From Bacteroides sp. (GTDB taxonomy: Bacteria; Bacteroidota; Bacteroidia; Bacteroidales; Muribaculaceae), in contig JAAVCF010000007.1 of NCBI GenBank assembly GCA_014802445.1, forward strand, positions 1-64,000: a stretch of DNA of 64,000 nucleotides, written 5' to 3'. The number at the start of each line of letters is the position of its first letter. The first letter of the stretch is position 1. Shown here piece by piece: positions 55,637-64,000 of the stretch. The notes beneath the pieces are model-generated. The model saw nothing but the letters and a program-made list of their open reading frames with translations, was not told the DNA's origin and searched no databases. Both the position numbers and the translations under genes were made by a program.

Positions 55637-58519
55637 ATGACCCATTTCGATACATCATCCCCGGAGTCATTTGACCCCGATATGTTTGACCTATATGACG
55701 GCACGGGGGAACAGCACACCTCCCGCAGCTCAGACGAGGCTGCCCGTCGCCATCCCGCCCCTGACCCTGAACGCATTGACGAGGACGCTCCCGATGAGGA
55801 GCCCGAAGTGCGCCCCGCCCCCCGACGCCGGCGCCGCCCTGCCACGACTGCTGAGAGCGGCGCGCCCGCTGAGCGAGTGGCCGCCAACGGCCGTCAGGGA
55901 GTGAGCAAGCCACAGCCCGTTCGTCGCACCGGCGGCGAAGGCCTGTCGCTGCGCAAGATTTTCACCGATGTGCGCACCCGCATCTTCTTCGGAGTGCTTC
56001 TGGGACTTGCCACGGTTTATCTGCTCATTGTGACCATCTCCTACTTCTCCAATATGGTGCATGACCAGAGCGCCGTGTTGTCAAACACCTTTGCCACCCT
56101 GGCCACCACGCCCGAGAAGGTGACCAACGCCGGCGGCCCCCTCGGCGCCTGGCTTTCGGAGATGATTATCTCGCAATGGATGGGAGTGGGGTCATTTATC
56201 CTCATTGCCTATCTTGTGGGTCTGAGCCTTTCGCTTCTGCGAGTGAGAAAAGTGCGCTTCTGGCCCTTCACCTTCCGCTGCCTGCTGACCACAGTGGCCA
56301 CCTCGGTGGTGCTCGGTCTGATAACCTATGAGATGAGTTCGCCCTTCTACTGGGGCGGTCGTCACGGCTATCTGTTTAACGAAATGCTTGTGAGAGTGTC
56401 AGGCATCTGGGGCGCTATATGCGTGTCGGTGGTGATGGTGGCGCTGGTGGGCGTGTTGTTCTTCAACAGCCTTTACCGCACTTATCGTCGCCTGAGAGTG
56501 GTGATTGGACGCGCCGCACATCGCCGTCGGCTTGAGCAGGAAGCCCACCAGGCCGAGGCCGAGCGCGTTGAGGCCGAGCGCGTCGCCCGTGAGGCCGCCG
56601 AGGAAGCCGAGCGCCGCAAGCAAGCCCGTGAAGCCGAAGCCCGCGCCGCCGCGGAAGTCCCCGCACCTGCACCTGCCCCTGCTCCCGCGCCCGCTTATAC
56701 TGCCCCTGCCGCCCCTGCCCCCGCCGCGGCCACACCTTCGGCCCCTGCGGCTGTTCAGCAGGATGTCACGGACATGGAGCATGACGACCAGGAGGACGAT
56801 TTCTTTACCGGCGCGCCTGACGATGCCGACCCCACCGAGATTCCCGTGGTGGATATGGACGAACCGGAGATGCCCGAGCGCCCCGAACATCTGGAGGCTC
56901 CCACGGCCATCATGACCTTGGGAGGCATGGAAATCAAGAGCCCCCAGATTGAGAAGGCCGACAAAGAGGTTATAAGCAAAGCCGAGGAAGAGAACGCCCT
57001 GCCTGAGGACACTGACCTCTATGACCCCCGCCTGGACCTGTCGCGCTATCAGATGCCCGGCAGTGACCTCCTTGTGGAGCGCCAGCAGAAGGCCAACAAT
57101 GTCGATGCCGAGGAGCAGGAGGAGAACAAGCAGCGCATCATCGAAACCCTCCGCAACTATGGCATCGAGATCTCCTCAATCAAAGCCACCGTGGGCCCCA
57201 CGGTGACCCTCTATGAGATTATCCCCGCCGAGGGAGTGAGAATTTCGCGCATCAAGAATCTTGAGGATGACATAGCCCTGAGCCTCTCGGCACTGGGCAT
57301 CCGCATTATCGCCCCTATTCCCGGAAAAGGCACAGTGGGCATCGAAGTGCCTAACAAGGACCCTCAGACAGTGTCAATCCGCTCGGTGCTGGAGTCGAAA
57401 ACCTTCATCGAGTCAAAGATGGAGCTGCCTATGGCACTTGGATGCACCATCTCCAATGAAGTGTTTATGGCTGACCTGGCCAAGATGCCTCACCTGCTTG
57501 TGGCCGGTGCCACAGGTATGGGTAAGTCAGTGGGCCTGAACACCATCATTGCCTCACTGCTCTATAAGAAACATCCTGCCGAGCTGAAATTTGTGCTCGT
57601 AGACCCGAAGATGGTGGAATTCAGCCTCTATGCGGGCCTTGACCGTCACTATTTGGCCAAGCTGCCCGGCGAGGATGAGCCTATCATCACCGACACCTCA
57701 AAGGTGGTTGCCACCCTCAATTCACTCTGCAAAGAGATGGATGACCGTTACATGCTGCTGCGCGACGCCAACTGCCGCAACATCATGGAGTATAACACCA
57801 AATTCACCCATCGCACCCTCAATCCGGAGAAAGGCCACAGGTTCCTGCCCTATATCGTGGTGATTGTGGATGAGTTTGCTGACCTTCTGATGACGGCGGG
57901 CAAGGAGGTGGAGACCCCCATAGCCCGAATAGCCCAGAAGGCACGTGCGGTGGGCATCCACATGATTCTTGCCACCCAGCGCCCCTCGGCCAACATTATC
58001 ACCGGCGTTATCAAGGCCAACTTCCCCGGCCGAATAGCCTTCCGCGTGTTCCAGATGGTTGACTCACGCACCATCCTTGACTCGCCCGGTGCAAATCAGC
58101 TTATTGGCAAGGGCGACATGCTTTTCAGTAACAGCGGCCGCAAAGACCGAGTGCAGTGTGCGTTTATCGACACGCCCGAGGTGGAGGCCCTGTGCCGGTT
58201 CATCAGTGACCAGCAAGGATATGACGGCCCCTATGAGCTGCCCGAATATGTGCCCGAGGATGTTGATCCGCAGGGAATGACCTCGCTTGGTGACCGTGAT
58301 CCGCTGTTTGAGGATGTGGCCCGTGACGTGGTGCTCGGCGGCAACACCGCCTCCACCTCAAAAATCCAGCGCCGTTACTCCATCGGCTTCAACCGCGCCG
58401 GCCGCATTATGGACCAGCTTGAAAATGCCGGAGTGGTGGGCCCGGCCGTGGGCGGCAAGCCCCGCCAGGTGCTCATTGACGCCATGCAGCTTGAACGCCT
58501 GCTTGAGATGCCCTCATAA
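55637..58519 (+). CDS. ftsK: DNA translocase FtsK
   Basis: A 960-residue septal DNA pump. A polar N-terminus (1-105) and four membrane helices (about 113-270) are followed by a basic/Ala-Glu-rich coiled linker (about 290-350) and an Ala/Pro-rich stretch. The ATPase has Walker A GATGMGKS (about 630) and Walker B VIVDEFADLLM (about 738). The gamma domain at the C-terminus (KIQRRYSIGFNRAGRIMDQLE) reads KOPS-type sequences. It coordinates chromosome segregation with division; the next gene is lolA-like, as in many Bacteroidetes. Confidence 0.95.
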   Translation: MTHFDTSSPESFDPDMFDLYDGTGEQHTSRSSDEAARRHPAPDPERIDEDAPDEEPEVRPAPRRRRRPATTAESGAPAERVAANGRQGVSKPQPVRRTGGEGLSLRKIFTDVRTRIFFGVLLGLATVYLLIVTISYFSNMVHDQSAVLSNTFATLATTPEKVTNAGGPLGAWLSEMIISQWMGVGSFILIAYLVGLSLSLLRVRKVRFWPFTFRCLLTTVATSVVLGLITYEMSSPFYWGGRHGYLFNEMLVRVSGIWGAICVSVVMVALVGVLFFNSLYRTYRRLRVVIGRAAHRRRLEQEAHQAEAERVEAERVAREAAEEAERRKQAREAEARAAAEVPAPAPAPAPAPAYTAPAAPAPAAATPSAPAAVQQDVTDMEHDDQEDDFFTGAPDDADPTEIPVVDMDEPEMPERPEHLEAPTAIMTLGGMEIKSPQIEKADKEVISKAEEENALPEDTDLYDPRLDLSRYQMPGSDLLVERQQKANNVDAEEQEENKQRIIETLRNYGIEISSIKATVGPTVTLYEIIPAEGVRISRIKNLEDDIALSLSALGIRIIAPIPGKGTVGIEVPNKDPQTVSIRSVLESKTFIESKMELPMALGCTISNEVFMADLAKMPHLLVAGATGMGKSVGLNTIIASLLYKKHPAELKFVLVDPKMVEFSLYAGLDRHYLAKLPGEDEPIITDTSKVVATLNSLCKEMDDRYMLLRDANCRNIMEYNTKFTHRTLNPEKGHRFLPYIVVIVDEFADLLMTAGKEVETPIARIAQKARAVGIHMILATQRPSANIITGVIKANFPGRIAFRVFQMVDSRTILDSPGANQLIGKGDMLFSNSGRKDRVQCAFIDTPEVEALCRFISDQQGYDGPYELPEYVPEDVDPQGMTSLGDRDPLFEDVARDVVLGGNTASTSKIQRRYSIGFNRAGRIMDQLENAGVVGPAVGGKPRQVLIDAMQLERLLEMPS

Positions 58520-58551
58520 AACAAAACCGCTCCTGACACGTTATAACTGAG

Positions 58552-59157
58552 ATGAAACGATTAATATTTATTCTCACCGCCATCATAGCCCTCACGGCAT
58601 CGGCAGCGGGAAATGCCGACGCCCTGCTGGGGCGCGCGGCCGATAAACTGCGAGCCTCCAAGTCAGTGACGGCCCGCTTCACCCTGGCTGTGGGCGGCGA
58701 ATCCACCACGGGCAACATCACCCTGGCGGGCGACCGCTTTGTGGTGAAGACCCCGCAGCTCTCCACATGGTATGACGGCAAGACGCAATGGAGCTACTCG
58801 CCTCAGGCCGGCGAAGTCAACATCACCGAGCCCACCGCCGACGAGCTCAGCCAGGTGAACCCCTTCGTGATTATCAACGCCTTCCGCAAAGGCTACAAGT
58901 CGACCCTCGGCGCCTCCACCGCCGCCACCAAGGTAATCAATCTCTCGGCCCTTGACAAGCGCGCCGACATCCGCACCGTGGTGCTCACCCTTGACACCAA
59001 GACCCTCTATCCCACCAAGATAGTGATGACGCTTGCCGACGGGCGCAAGATGACGGTGACTGTGAGCTCCGTCACCCCGGGCAAGGCCCTGCCGGCATCG
59101 ACCTTCGTGTTTGACAAGAAGAAATATCCCGGTGCGGAAATTGTTGACCTACGCTGA
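58552..59157 (+). CDS. LolA-like periplasmic lipoprotein carrier
   Basis: A 201-residue protein with a signal peptide (MKRLIFILTAIIALTASAAG). It has the LolA-type beta-fold: ADKLRASKSVTARFTL, GNITLAGDRFVVKTP, TWYDGKTQWSYSPQAGEVNITEPTADEL, and PSKIVMTLADG-like strands. LolA ferries lipoproteins from the inner to the outer membrane. It starts 32 bases after ftsK. Confidence 0.88.
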   Translation: MKRLIFILTAIIALTASAAGNADALLGRAADKLRASKSVTARFTLAVGGESTTGNITLAGDRFVVKTPQLSTWYDGKTQWSYSPQAGEVNITEPTADELSQVNPFVIINAFRKGYKSTLGASTAATKVINLSALDKRADIRTVVLTLDTKTLYPTKIVMTLADGRKMTVTVSSVTPGKALPASTFVFDKKKYPGAEIVDLR

Positions 59158-59209
59158 GACTAACAATTAATAACCTCATAATCAAGAACCTCTAAAGCTA
59201 ATTATCATA

Positions 59210-60151
59210 ATGGAAACTATCAAGACAAAGTGCCTTATTATCGGTTCCGGCCCTGCCGGCTTCACTGCGGCCATCTATGCGTCGCGCGCCAACCTCGCCC
59301 CCGTGCTTTTCGAGGGCCATCAGCCCGGCGGCCAGCTGACCACCACCACTGAAGTGGAGAACTTCCCCGGCTATCCCGAAGGTATCAACGGCTTTGACCT
59401 CATGGAAGACCTGCGCAAGCAGGCGCTCCGTTTCGGCGCCGACATCCGCACCGGCCTCGTTACGGCCGTTGACTTCTCATCACGTCCGTTCAAGGTGACA
59501 ACCGATGCCGGAGTGGAAGTGGAAGCCGAAGCGGTGATTATCTCCACCGGCGCCAGTGCTAAGTATCTGGGCCTCGATGATGAGAAGAAATATAGCGGCA
59601 TGGGCGTGTCGGCCTGCGCCACCTGCGACGGCTTCTTCTATCGCAAGAAGCGAGTGGCAGTGGTGGGCGGCGGTGACACTGCCTGTGAGGAAGCTCTTTA
59701 CCTGTCAAATCTTGCCTCTGATGTGTTCCTGATTGTCCGCAAGGATTATCTGCGCGCCTCAAAGGTGATGCAGCAGCGAGTGCTTGAGAAGCCCAACATC
59801 AAGGTGCTTTTCAACACCCAGACCGAAGGTCTCTATGGCGCCGAAGTGCTTGAAGGAGCTCACCTTGTGGAGCGCAAAGGCACTGACATGGAGCAGCATC
59901 TTGACCTTGCCATCGACGGATTCTTCCTCGGCATCGGCCATCAGCCCAACACCAAAGTGTTTGAAGGCCAGATTAACCTTGACGAAGCCGGATTTATCAA
60001 GACCTACGACGGCACCACCGCTACGAATGTGGCCGGAGTGTTTGCTGCCGGCGACGTGGCCGATCCCCGCTATCAGCAGGCCATCACGGCAGCTGCCAGC
60101 GGCTGCAAGGCTGCGCTTGACCTGGAGCGCTTCCTCCTCGAAGCGGAGTGA
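59210..60151 (+). CDS. trxB: Thioredoxin reductase
   Basis: A 313-residue NADPH-dependent FAD enzyme. The FAD site is GSGPAGFTAAIYASRA, the redox-active CATC lies at about 140-143, the NADPH site is VVGGGDTACEEALYL, and GVFAAGDVADPRYQQA is at the C-terminus. It keeps thioredoxin reduced. No consensus promoter is seen in the 52 bases before the gene, so it may be transcribed with ftsK-lolA. Confidence 0.95.
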   Translation: METIKTKCLIIGSGPAGFTAAIYASRANLAPVLFEGHQPGGQLTTTTEVENFPGYPEGINGFDLMEDLRKQALRFGADIRTGLVTAVDFSSRPFKVTTDAGVEVEAEAVIISTGASAKYLGLDDEKKYSGMGVSACATCDGFFYRKKRVAVVGGGDTACEEALYLSNLASDVFLIVRKDYLRASKVMQQRVLEKPNIKVLFNTQTEGLYGAEVLEGAHLVERKGTDMEQHLDLAIDGFFLGIGHQPNTKVFEGQINLDEAGFIKTYDGTTATNVAGVFAAGDVADPRYQQAITAAASGCKAALDLERFLLEAE

Positions 60152-60155
60152 GCCG

Positions 60156-60677
60156 TCAGAACAGAAGCTGATAAATCACCACATCCTTGAACTCAGCGCC
60201 TCGCCGCAGCCAGCTGCGCAGGCATCCGCTAATCTCAAAGCCCGCCGCCTCAAAAAGGCGGCGGCTTGCTTTGTTGTCCTCCGCCACATGACACCACAGC
60301 TGACGTAGGCCCAGGCGCCGGCGCGCATAGTCGGCGGTGAGGGTCAGCGCCTCCAACGCCAGATGGCGGCCACGCATGGCCGGGTCAATGATGATGCCCA
60401 CGCCGCAGCGCGCGTTGAGAGCATCGAAGTCAAAAAGGTCAATGGCGCCCACGGGCGAACCGTCAACCTCGGCCACCAGGCGCAGCTGATGCTCACCGAC
60501 GATGTCGGCAGAATAATTAGCTATGTAGCTGTAGAGCTGATGGCGCGACAGCGGGGCGAACGTGGAGCCGCTTTCCCATGCCGAAGTGTCATTCTCCCAG
60601 CGGCAAAAAGCGTCTAAATCAGAAGGTTCGGGAGCGCGGAGGATTAGCCTCGGGCCCCGGAGCATTGTTGCGGCCAT
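60156..60677 (-). CDS. GNAT acetyltransferase (RimJ/RimL type)
   Basis: A 173-residue N-acetyltransferase. It opens RLILRAPEPSDLDAFCRWEND, has GAIDLFDFDALNARCGVGIIID and the acetyl-CoA loop MRGRHLALEAL, and ends KASRRLFEAAGFEISGCLRS. These features match the RimL/SpeG-like group that acetylates ribosomal proteins, polyamines or small amines; the substrate is unknown. Its start shares one base with the recR stop. Confidence 0.88.
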   Translation of the reverse strand: MAATMLRGPRLILRAPEPSDLDAFCRWENDTSAWESGSTFAPLSRHQLYSYIANYSADIVGEHQLRLVAEVDGSPVGAIDLFDFDALNARCGVGIIIDPAMRGRHLALEALTLTADYARRRLGLRQLWCHVAEDNKASRRLFEAAGFEISGCLRSWLRRGAEFKDVVIYQLLF

Positions 60678-61309
60678 TATTTCTTGAAGCTGTCAGTGAA
60701 TAGAGTGCGGTTAAGCAGCGAGCGGCCCAGAGTGACCTCGTCGGTGTATTCAATCTCGTTGCCCACTGACACACCGCGGGCCAGCTGAGTGATTTTCAGG
60801 TCGGGGAAACGGCTCAGGAGGCGGAAAATATAGTAATTGGTGGTTTCCCCCTCCATGGTGGCGCTGAGAGCCAGAATCACCTCGCTGATTCCTCCGGCCG
60901 CCACCCGCTCCACCAGCGAAGCAATCTCCAGCTTGTCAGGCCCTATACCGTCCATGGGGGATATGACCCCGCCGAGCACATGATAGAGGCCCTGAAACTG
61001 GCCGGTGTTCTCGAAGCTCATCACATCCTTCACACTCTCCACCACGCAGACAGTGGCGTTGTCGCGCCGCGTGTCGCTGCAGATGGGACACACATCTGTC
61101 TCGGAGATATTGTGGCAGACGGAGCAGTAGCGTATGTTGCGCCGCATGGCTATGAGAGCCTCGCCGAGGCCCACAGCCTCTCGCTCGTCGGCGCGCAGCA
61201 TGTGGAGAGCGAGCCTGAGGGCGGTTTTCCGTCCTATTCCGGGCAGGCGCGACAGCTCGGTGACGGCATTCTCAAGCAATGTGGACTGAAATTCGCGATC
61301 TGTTGTCAT
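60677..61309 (-). CDS. recR: Recombination protein RecR
   Basis: A 210-residue protein of the RecFOR pathway that helps load RecA at gaps. An N-terminal HhH motif ([20 protein letters not shown]), a Cys4 zinc finger ([16 protein letters not shown]) and a Toprim domain ([27 protein letters not shown]) are visible. A -7 box ends 4 bases before its start codon. Confidence 0.95.
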   Translation of the reverse strand: MTTDREFQSTLLENAVTELSRLPGIGRKTALRLALHMLRADEREAVGLGEALIAMRRNIRYCSVCHNISETDVCPICSDTRRDNATVCVVESVKDVMSFENTGQFQGLYHVLGGVISPMDGIGPDKLEIASLVERVAAGGISEVILALSATMEGETTNYYIFRLLSRFPDLKITQLARGVSVGNEIEYTDEVTLGRSLLNRTLFTDSFKK

Positions 61310-61313
61310 ACGG

Positions 61314-61321
61314 CAAAATTA
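61314..61321 (-). promoter_or_regulatory. -7 box 4 nt before recR
   Basis: On the minus strand, TAATTTTG ends 4 bases before the recR ATG and overlaps the stop codon of the preceding permease gene. It predicts a leaderless recR message internal to the operon. Confidence 0.5.
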
Positions 61322-62428
61322 CGCTTTTTTTCTGACATGCGGGGCGGGGAGCCCATCGTCAATGAGCGTGGTCTTGTTGCCGAGCACGTATTGCTGATAA
61401 TAGGCTATGCAGAGGGTGGTGAGAGGCAGGGCTATAATCATGCCGATGATGCCTAACAGCGAGCCCCACACCGACAGGCTTAGCAGGATGATGGCCGGGT
61501 TGAGTCCCAGAGCCTTGCCCATGATTTTAGGGGTGAGCACATAGTCGCAGATTGACTGGCTGATGAGATACACCAGCGCGCACTCACCCAGCAGTTTCCA
61601 CACATCACCGTGGCCCCCGAGAGAGTAAATCACGCAGACCAGTGCCACGGGAATCACGGTGATATACTGGAAGTAAGGAATCATATAGAGCACACCCACG
61701 GTGATGCCCAGGATGATGGCCAGCGGAATGCCCACAATGGAGAAGCCGATGCTATAGAATACCGCCGCGCAGAGGGCGAGGAGAGCCTGGCCGCGGAAGT
61801 AGCGGTTCATGCTGATTTTAATGTCATTGAACACCGCAAGGGCCTGACGGCGATACTTGGGAGGTACCACGAGCTTGAATCCGCGGGTGAGGTGATTGTA
61901 GTCTATCATGATGAAAATCACGTAGATAAATGTTAGAAGCCATTCCAGAGTGTGGAGCATGATGTCCACCGAGTTGGCCACCAGATTCTGACCCTTCCGC
62001 AGCAGTGTCTCCATGCTTTGACCATCGAGCGAGCCGGCCAGTTTTTCGAGGTTCACATTGTGACGAACAAAGCGGTGGACCTCATCAGGGATAAACGGCA
62101 TTGAGCCGTGGCGCTGCATGTAGGTGCGTATGAGGTCGCCCATCTGGCCAATCTCGTCAATGACCGAAGGTACGAACAGATACGACACCAGTCCGATAAT
62201 CATAGTGACCTCAAACAGAGTGACAAACACGGCTATAACGCGGCCACGCAGCCTGAGCAGGCTGCGATTGAACTGAACGAACGGTTCAAGAAAATAGGCA
62301 ATGAGCGCTGCCACGCAGAAGGGGAGCAACACGTCCTTGAGATAATTGACGAGCCACACCCCCGCAGCAATCAATGCAATGGTGATGAGGAGTCTCACCA
62401 CACGGTCAAATGTGTACGGACGTGCCAT
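61319..62428 (-). CDS. AI-2E/PerM family permease
   Basis: A 369-residue polytopic protein with about eight membrane helices and the long periplasmic segment at about 85-150 that marks the AI-2E (PerM/YdiK/TqsA) family. The motif LGITVGVLYMIPYFQYI and a C-terminal LGIIGMIIALPLTTLCIAYY are conserved. Substrates range from autoinducer-2 export to ion exchange; none can be assigned here. Confidence 0.9.
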   Translation of the reverse strand: MARPYTFDRVVRLLITIALIAAGVWLVNYLKDVLLPFCVAALIAYFLEPFVQFNRSLLRLRGRVIAVFVTLFEVTMIIGLVSYLFVPSVIDEIGQMGDLIRTYMQRHGSMPFIPDEVHRFVRHNVNLEKLAGSLDGQSMETLLRKGQNLVANSVDIMLHTLEWLLTFIYVIFIMIDYNHLTRGFKLVVPPKYRRQALAVFNDIKISMNRYFRGQALLALCAAVFYSIGFSIVGIPLAIILGITVGVLYMIPYFQYITVIPVALVCVIYSLGGHGDVWKLLGECALVYLISQSICDYVLTPKIMGKALGLNPAIILLSLSVWGSLLGIIGMIIALPLTTLCIAYYQQYVLGNKTTLIDDGLPAPHVRKKA

Positions 62429-62547
62429 AATGTTGAAACGCAGTTTTATTATTATAAGGAGTGTGGCCCGAGAATGTTCATTGGTCTGTGAACTTTATGG
62501 GCACTTGGGAGGTAATAATATAAAACGACACTTCAACTGTTTGAATT

Positions 62548-63303
62548 ATGAAAAGAGCTTTACTTCTTTCACTTGCCGCCATGGCCGCCATGGGCATGAG
62601 CGCGGCGCTCCCTGCCGGCTATCAGCCTGAGAAGGTGAATTATGATGTCACTTACCGCTGGGGATTCATCAACAAAGTGGCCGGACACGGCACCATAGAG
62701 ACATCCTGCTCCTCCGACGGACATTTTCAAGGCACCCTGACGGGCCACAGCATCCCCTGGGGCGGCAGAATCTACAGTGTGGAGGATAAGCTCCTTGCCA
62801 ACTTCGAGGGCATCGCTGAAGCCGGCCTTCCGACAGAGAAAATCACCTACAAGCTGGGCCGCTACTACAAGCCCGAGCTGAGCCAAGCCAACTCATTTGA
62901 CTTCTCAAATCCCGCCACCTACTGGACCACCGACGGCACCGGCACCCTCGACGCCTCGGCCGACACCAAAGAGGCCGTGACCATTACGGCCGATATGCTC
63001 TCGCTCTTTTACTATGTCAAAGCCATTGATTTTGCTCAGGCAGCTCCGGGCGCCAAGTATAACATTAAAATCACAAATCCTGACGGCACCGCCTCAGGCC
63101 TGACCATCACCTACGGCGGCGAGCAGACCGTCAATGTGGGTCCGGCTGAGATTCCCACCTATGCCATCGTGTTTAACTACGACTATGACGGCGCTCCCAG
63201 CGCTTATCCCGTCCACGCGTGGGTGAGCAAGGAGGGACGCATCCCCGTTATCATCTCGGCCCAGCTCGTTATAGGCCACATGGAGATGATAGCCCGCCTC
63301 TGA
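62548..63303 (+). CDS. DUF3108 secreted protein
   Basis: A 251-residue protein with a signal peptide (MKRALLLSLAAMAAMGMSAA). The mature part begins EKVNYDVTYRWGFINKVAGHGTIE and ends PVHAWVSKEGRIPVIISAQLVIGHMEMIARL, the pattern of DUF3108, a periplasmic beta-fold family of unknown role. The start is placed directly after a divergent gap shared with the AI-2E permease gene, and it ends in a terminator. Confidence 0.85.
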   Translation: MKRALLLSLAAMAAMGMSAALPAGYQPEKVNYDVTYRWGFINKVAGHGTIETSCSSDGHFQGTLTGHSIPWGGRIYSVEDKLLANFEGIAEAGLPTEKITYKLGRYYKPELSQANSFDFSNPATYWTTDGTGTLDASADTKEAVTITADMLSLFYYVKAIDFAQAAPGAKYNIKITNPDGTASGLTITYGGEQTVNVGPAEIPTYAIVFNYDYDGAPSAYPVHAWVSKEGRIPVIISAQLVIGHMEMIARL

Positions 63304-63334
63304 CTCTCTCCCCCCCCTCACAAAAGGCTATCAG

Positions 63335-63390
63335 GCCCTTGCACGCCATCCCCATCCCCCCGGGCGGCGCGCAAGGGCATTTCTTTTTTG
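63335..63390 (+). terminator. Terminator of the DUF3108 gene
   Basis: GCCCTTGC (63335-63342) and GCAAGGGC (63371-63378) form a perfect stem, extended inside by GCGC pairs, followed by ATTTCTTTTTTG. Confidence 0.85.
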
Positions 63391-63423
63391 CATCATGATG
63401 ACACCGGGATGGAAAAAAATCGT

Positions 63424-63431
63424 TACATTTG
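63424..63431 (+). promoter_or_regulatory. -7 box of the DUF4494 gene
   Basis: TACATTTG matches the -7 consensus 47 bases ahead of the start codon; the -33 site is weak. Confidence 0.5.
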
Positions 63432-63478
63432 CATTTATAATTAATCACACTCTGAAAAATTATCATATTCTATAAGCA

Positions 63479-63925
63479 ATGGCAAACTGGTTTGAATGTA
63501 AAGTGCGCTATGACAAATTGATGGAAAACGGTGCGTCAAAGAAGGTTAACGAGCCTTATCTTGTTGACGCCCTATCTTTTACCGAGGCCGAGGCCCGAAT
63601 CATCGAAGAGCAGACCCCCTTCATGAGCGGGGAATTCTCCGTGTCGGCCGTAAAGCGCACCAAGATAGCCGAGATTTTCCGCGATGACAGTGCTGATAAG
63701 TGGTATCTCGTGAAATGTGCTTTCATCACCATTGATGAGAAGACGGCCGCTGAAAAGCGCTCGGTGTCACAGATGCTTGTGGCTGCCAACTCCTTTAAGG
63801 AAGCCTTTGAAAACTTTGTGGAAGGCATGAGCTCCACCATGGCTGACTATGAAATCGTTTCGATTTCGGAAACTCCGATCATGGATGTGTATGGCGCCCG
63901 CCTCGGTGAGAAAACCGGCGAATAA
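63479..63925 (+). CDS. DUF4494 protein
   Basis: A 148-residue soluble protein beginning MANWFECKVRYDKLMENG, with the DALSFTEAEARIIEE and VKRTKIAEIF segments of the DUF4494 family. The family is restricted largely to Bacteroidales and has no known function; it is very often followed by the YggS gene, as here (28 bases). Confidence 0.85.
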   Translation: MANWFECKVRYDKLMENGASKKVNEPYLVDALSFTEAEARIIEEQTPFMSGEFSVSAVKRTKIAEIFRDDSADKWYLVKCAFITIDEKTAAEKRSVSQMLVAANSFKEAFENFVEGMSSTMADYEIVSISETPIMDVYGARLGEKTGE

Positions 63926-63953
63926 AAAACCAAGCGTTCAATCCGACGTTGAT

Positions 63954-64000
63954 ATGACCTCCGTCAGTGATAATCTAACCCGCATCCGGTCCACACTCCC
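63954..64000 (+). CDS. Start of a YggS-type PLP homeostasis protein, 3' end missing
   Basis: Only 15 codons are visible before the window ends: MTSVSDNLTRIRSTL and the next residue Pro. This is the usual N-terminus of YggS/PLPBP proteins, which bind pyridoxal phosphate and balance vitamin B6 and amino acid pools. Position after DUF4494 supports the call. Confidence 0.7.
   Translation, partial: MTSVSDNLTRIRSTL

Overview
The window looks like a chromosomal stretch from a gut-type member of the Bacteroidales, most likely Muribaculaceae-like (the family is inference). The signs are SprA, DPP IV, DUF4493/PCMD surface lipoproteins, DUF4494, a Rho factor with a long low-complexity insert, and repeated promoters of the Bacteroidetes form TTG-N20-TAnnTTTG. 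Almost all of it is ordinary, G+C-rich, operon-organised core genome. The exception is the first 8.1 kb, which is visibly more A+T-rich and reads as a defence island abutting the 3' end of a tRNA-Leu(CAG) gene.

Island (1-8101). A tightly coupled plus-strand cassette runs off the left edge. It holds a PAPS-reductase/DndC-like protein, a PLD-nuclease-like/superfamily-2 helicase fusion, a 77-residue orphan, a Rad50/DndD-like ATPase with a CxxC zinc-hook motif, and a 195-residue orphan. This resembles DNA phosphorothioation (Dnd) systems but does not match the standard dndBCDE/FGH set, and it is the best candidate in the window for an undescribed modification-restriction system. Opposite it lies a two-gene A+T-rich operon (a four-TM membrane protein and a 273-residue protein) that I read as a Kiwa-like (KwaA/KwaB) pair. 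A C-terminal remnant of a RhuM-type protein follows, then the tRNA.

Core, left (8.1-16 kb). A minus-strand operon ftsX-DUF3098-uppP-truB-queA-yigZ links division, undecaprenyl phosphate recycling and tRNA modification. A CapD/FlaA1-type nucleotide-sugar dehydratase and a DUF3298 lipoprotein follow, arranged tail to tail.

16-25 kb. acpP and fabF (fatty acid elongation) are separated by an intercistronic terminator. Next comes a secreted protein built from seamless 11-residue repeats like group-3 LEA proteins, then an operon of three surface lipoproteins of the DUF4493/PCMD type. A repeat-rich 750-bp gap follows.

25-48 kb. This part holds speA-truA, rho, a large receiver/PEP-synthase-N-domain protein with a coiled-coil neighbour, DPP IV, an integral membrane protein, miaA and two small secreted proteins. 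It continues with a head-GIN adhesin-like protein, an abundant OmpA-family porin-like protein, transketolase, and a second QueA paralogue coupled to ruvA.

48-64 kb. sprA (7.5 kb), ftsK, lolA-like and trxB lie on the plus strand. An AI-2E-type permease, recR and a GNAT acetyltransferase lie on the minus strand. DUF3108 and DUF4494 genes and the first codons of a YggS-type PLP protein close the window.
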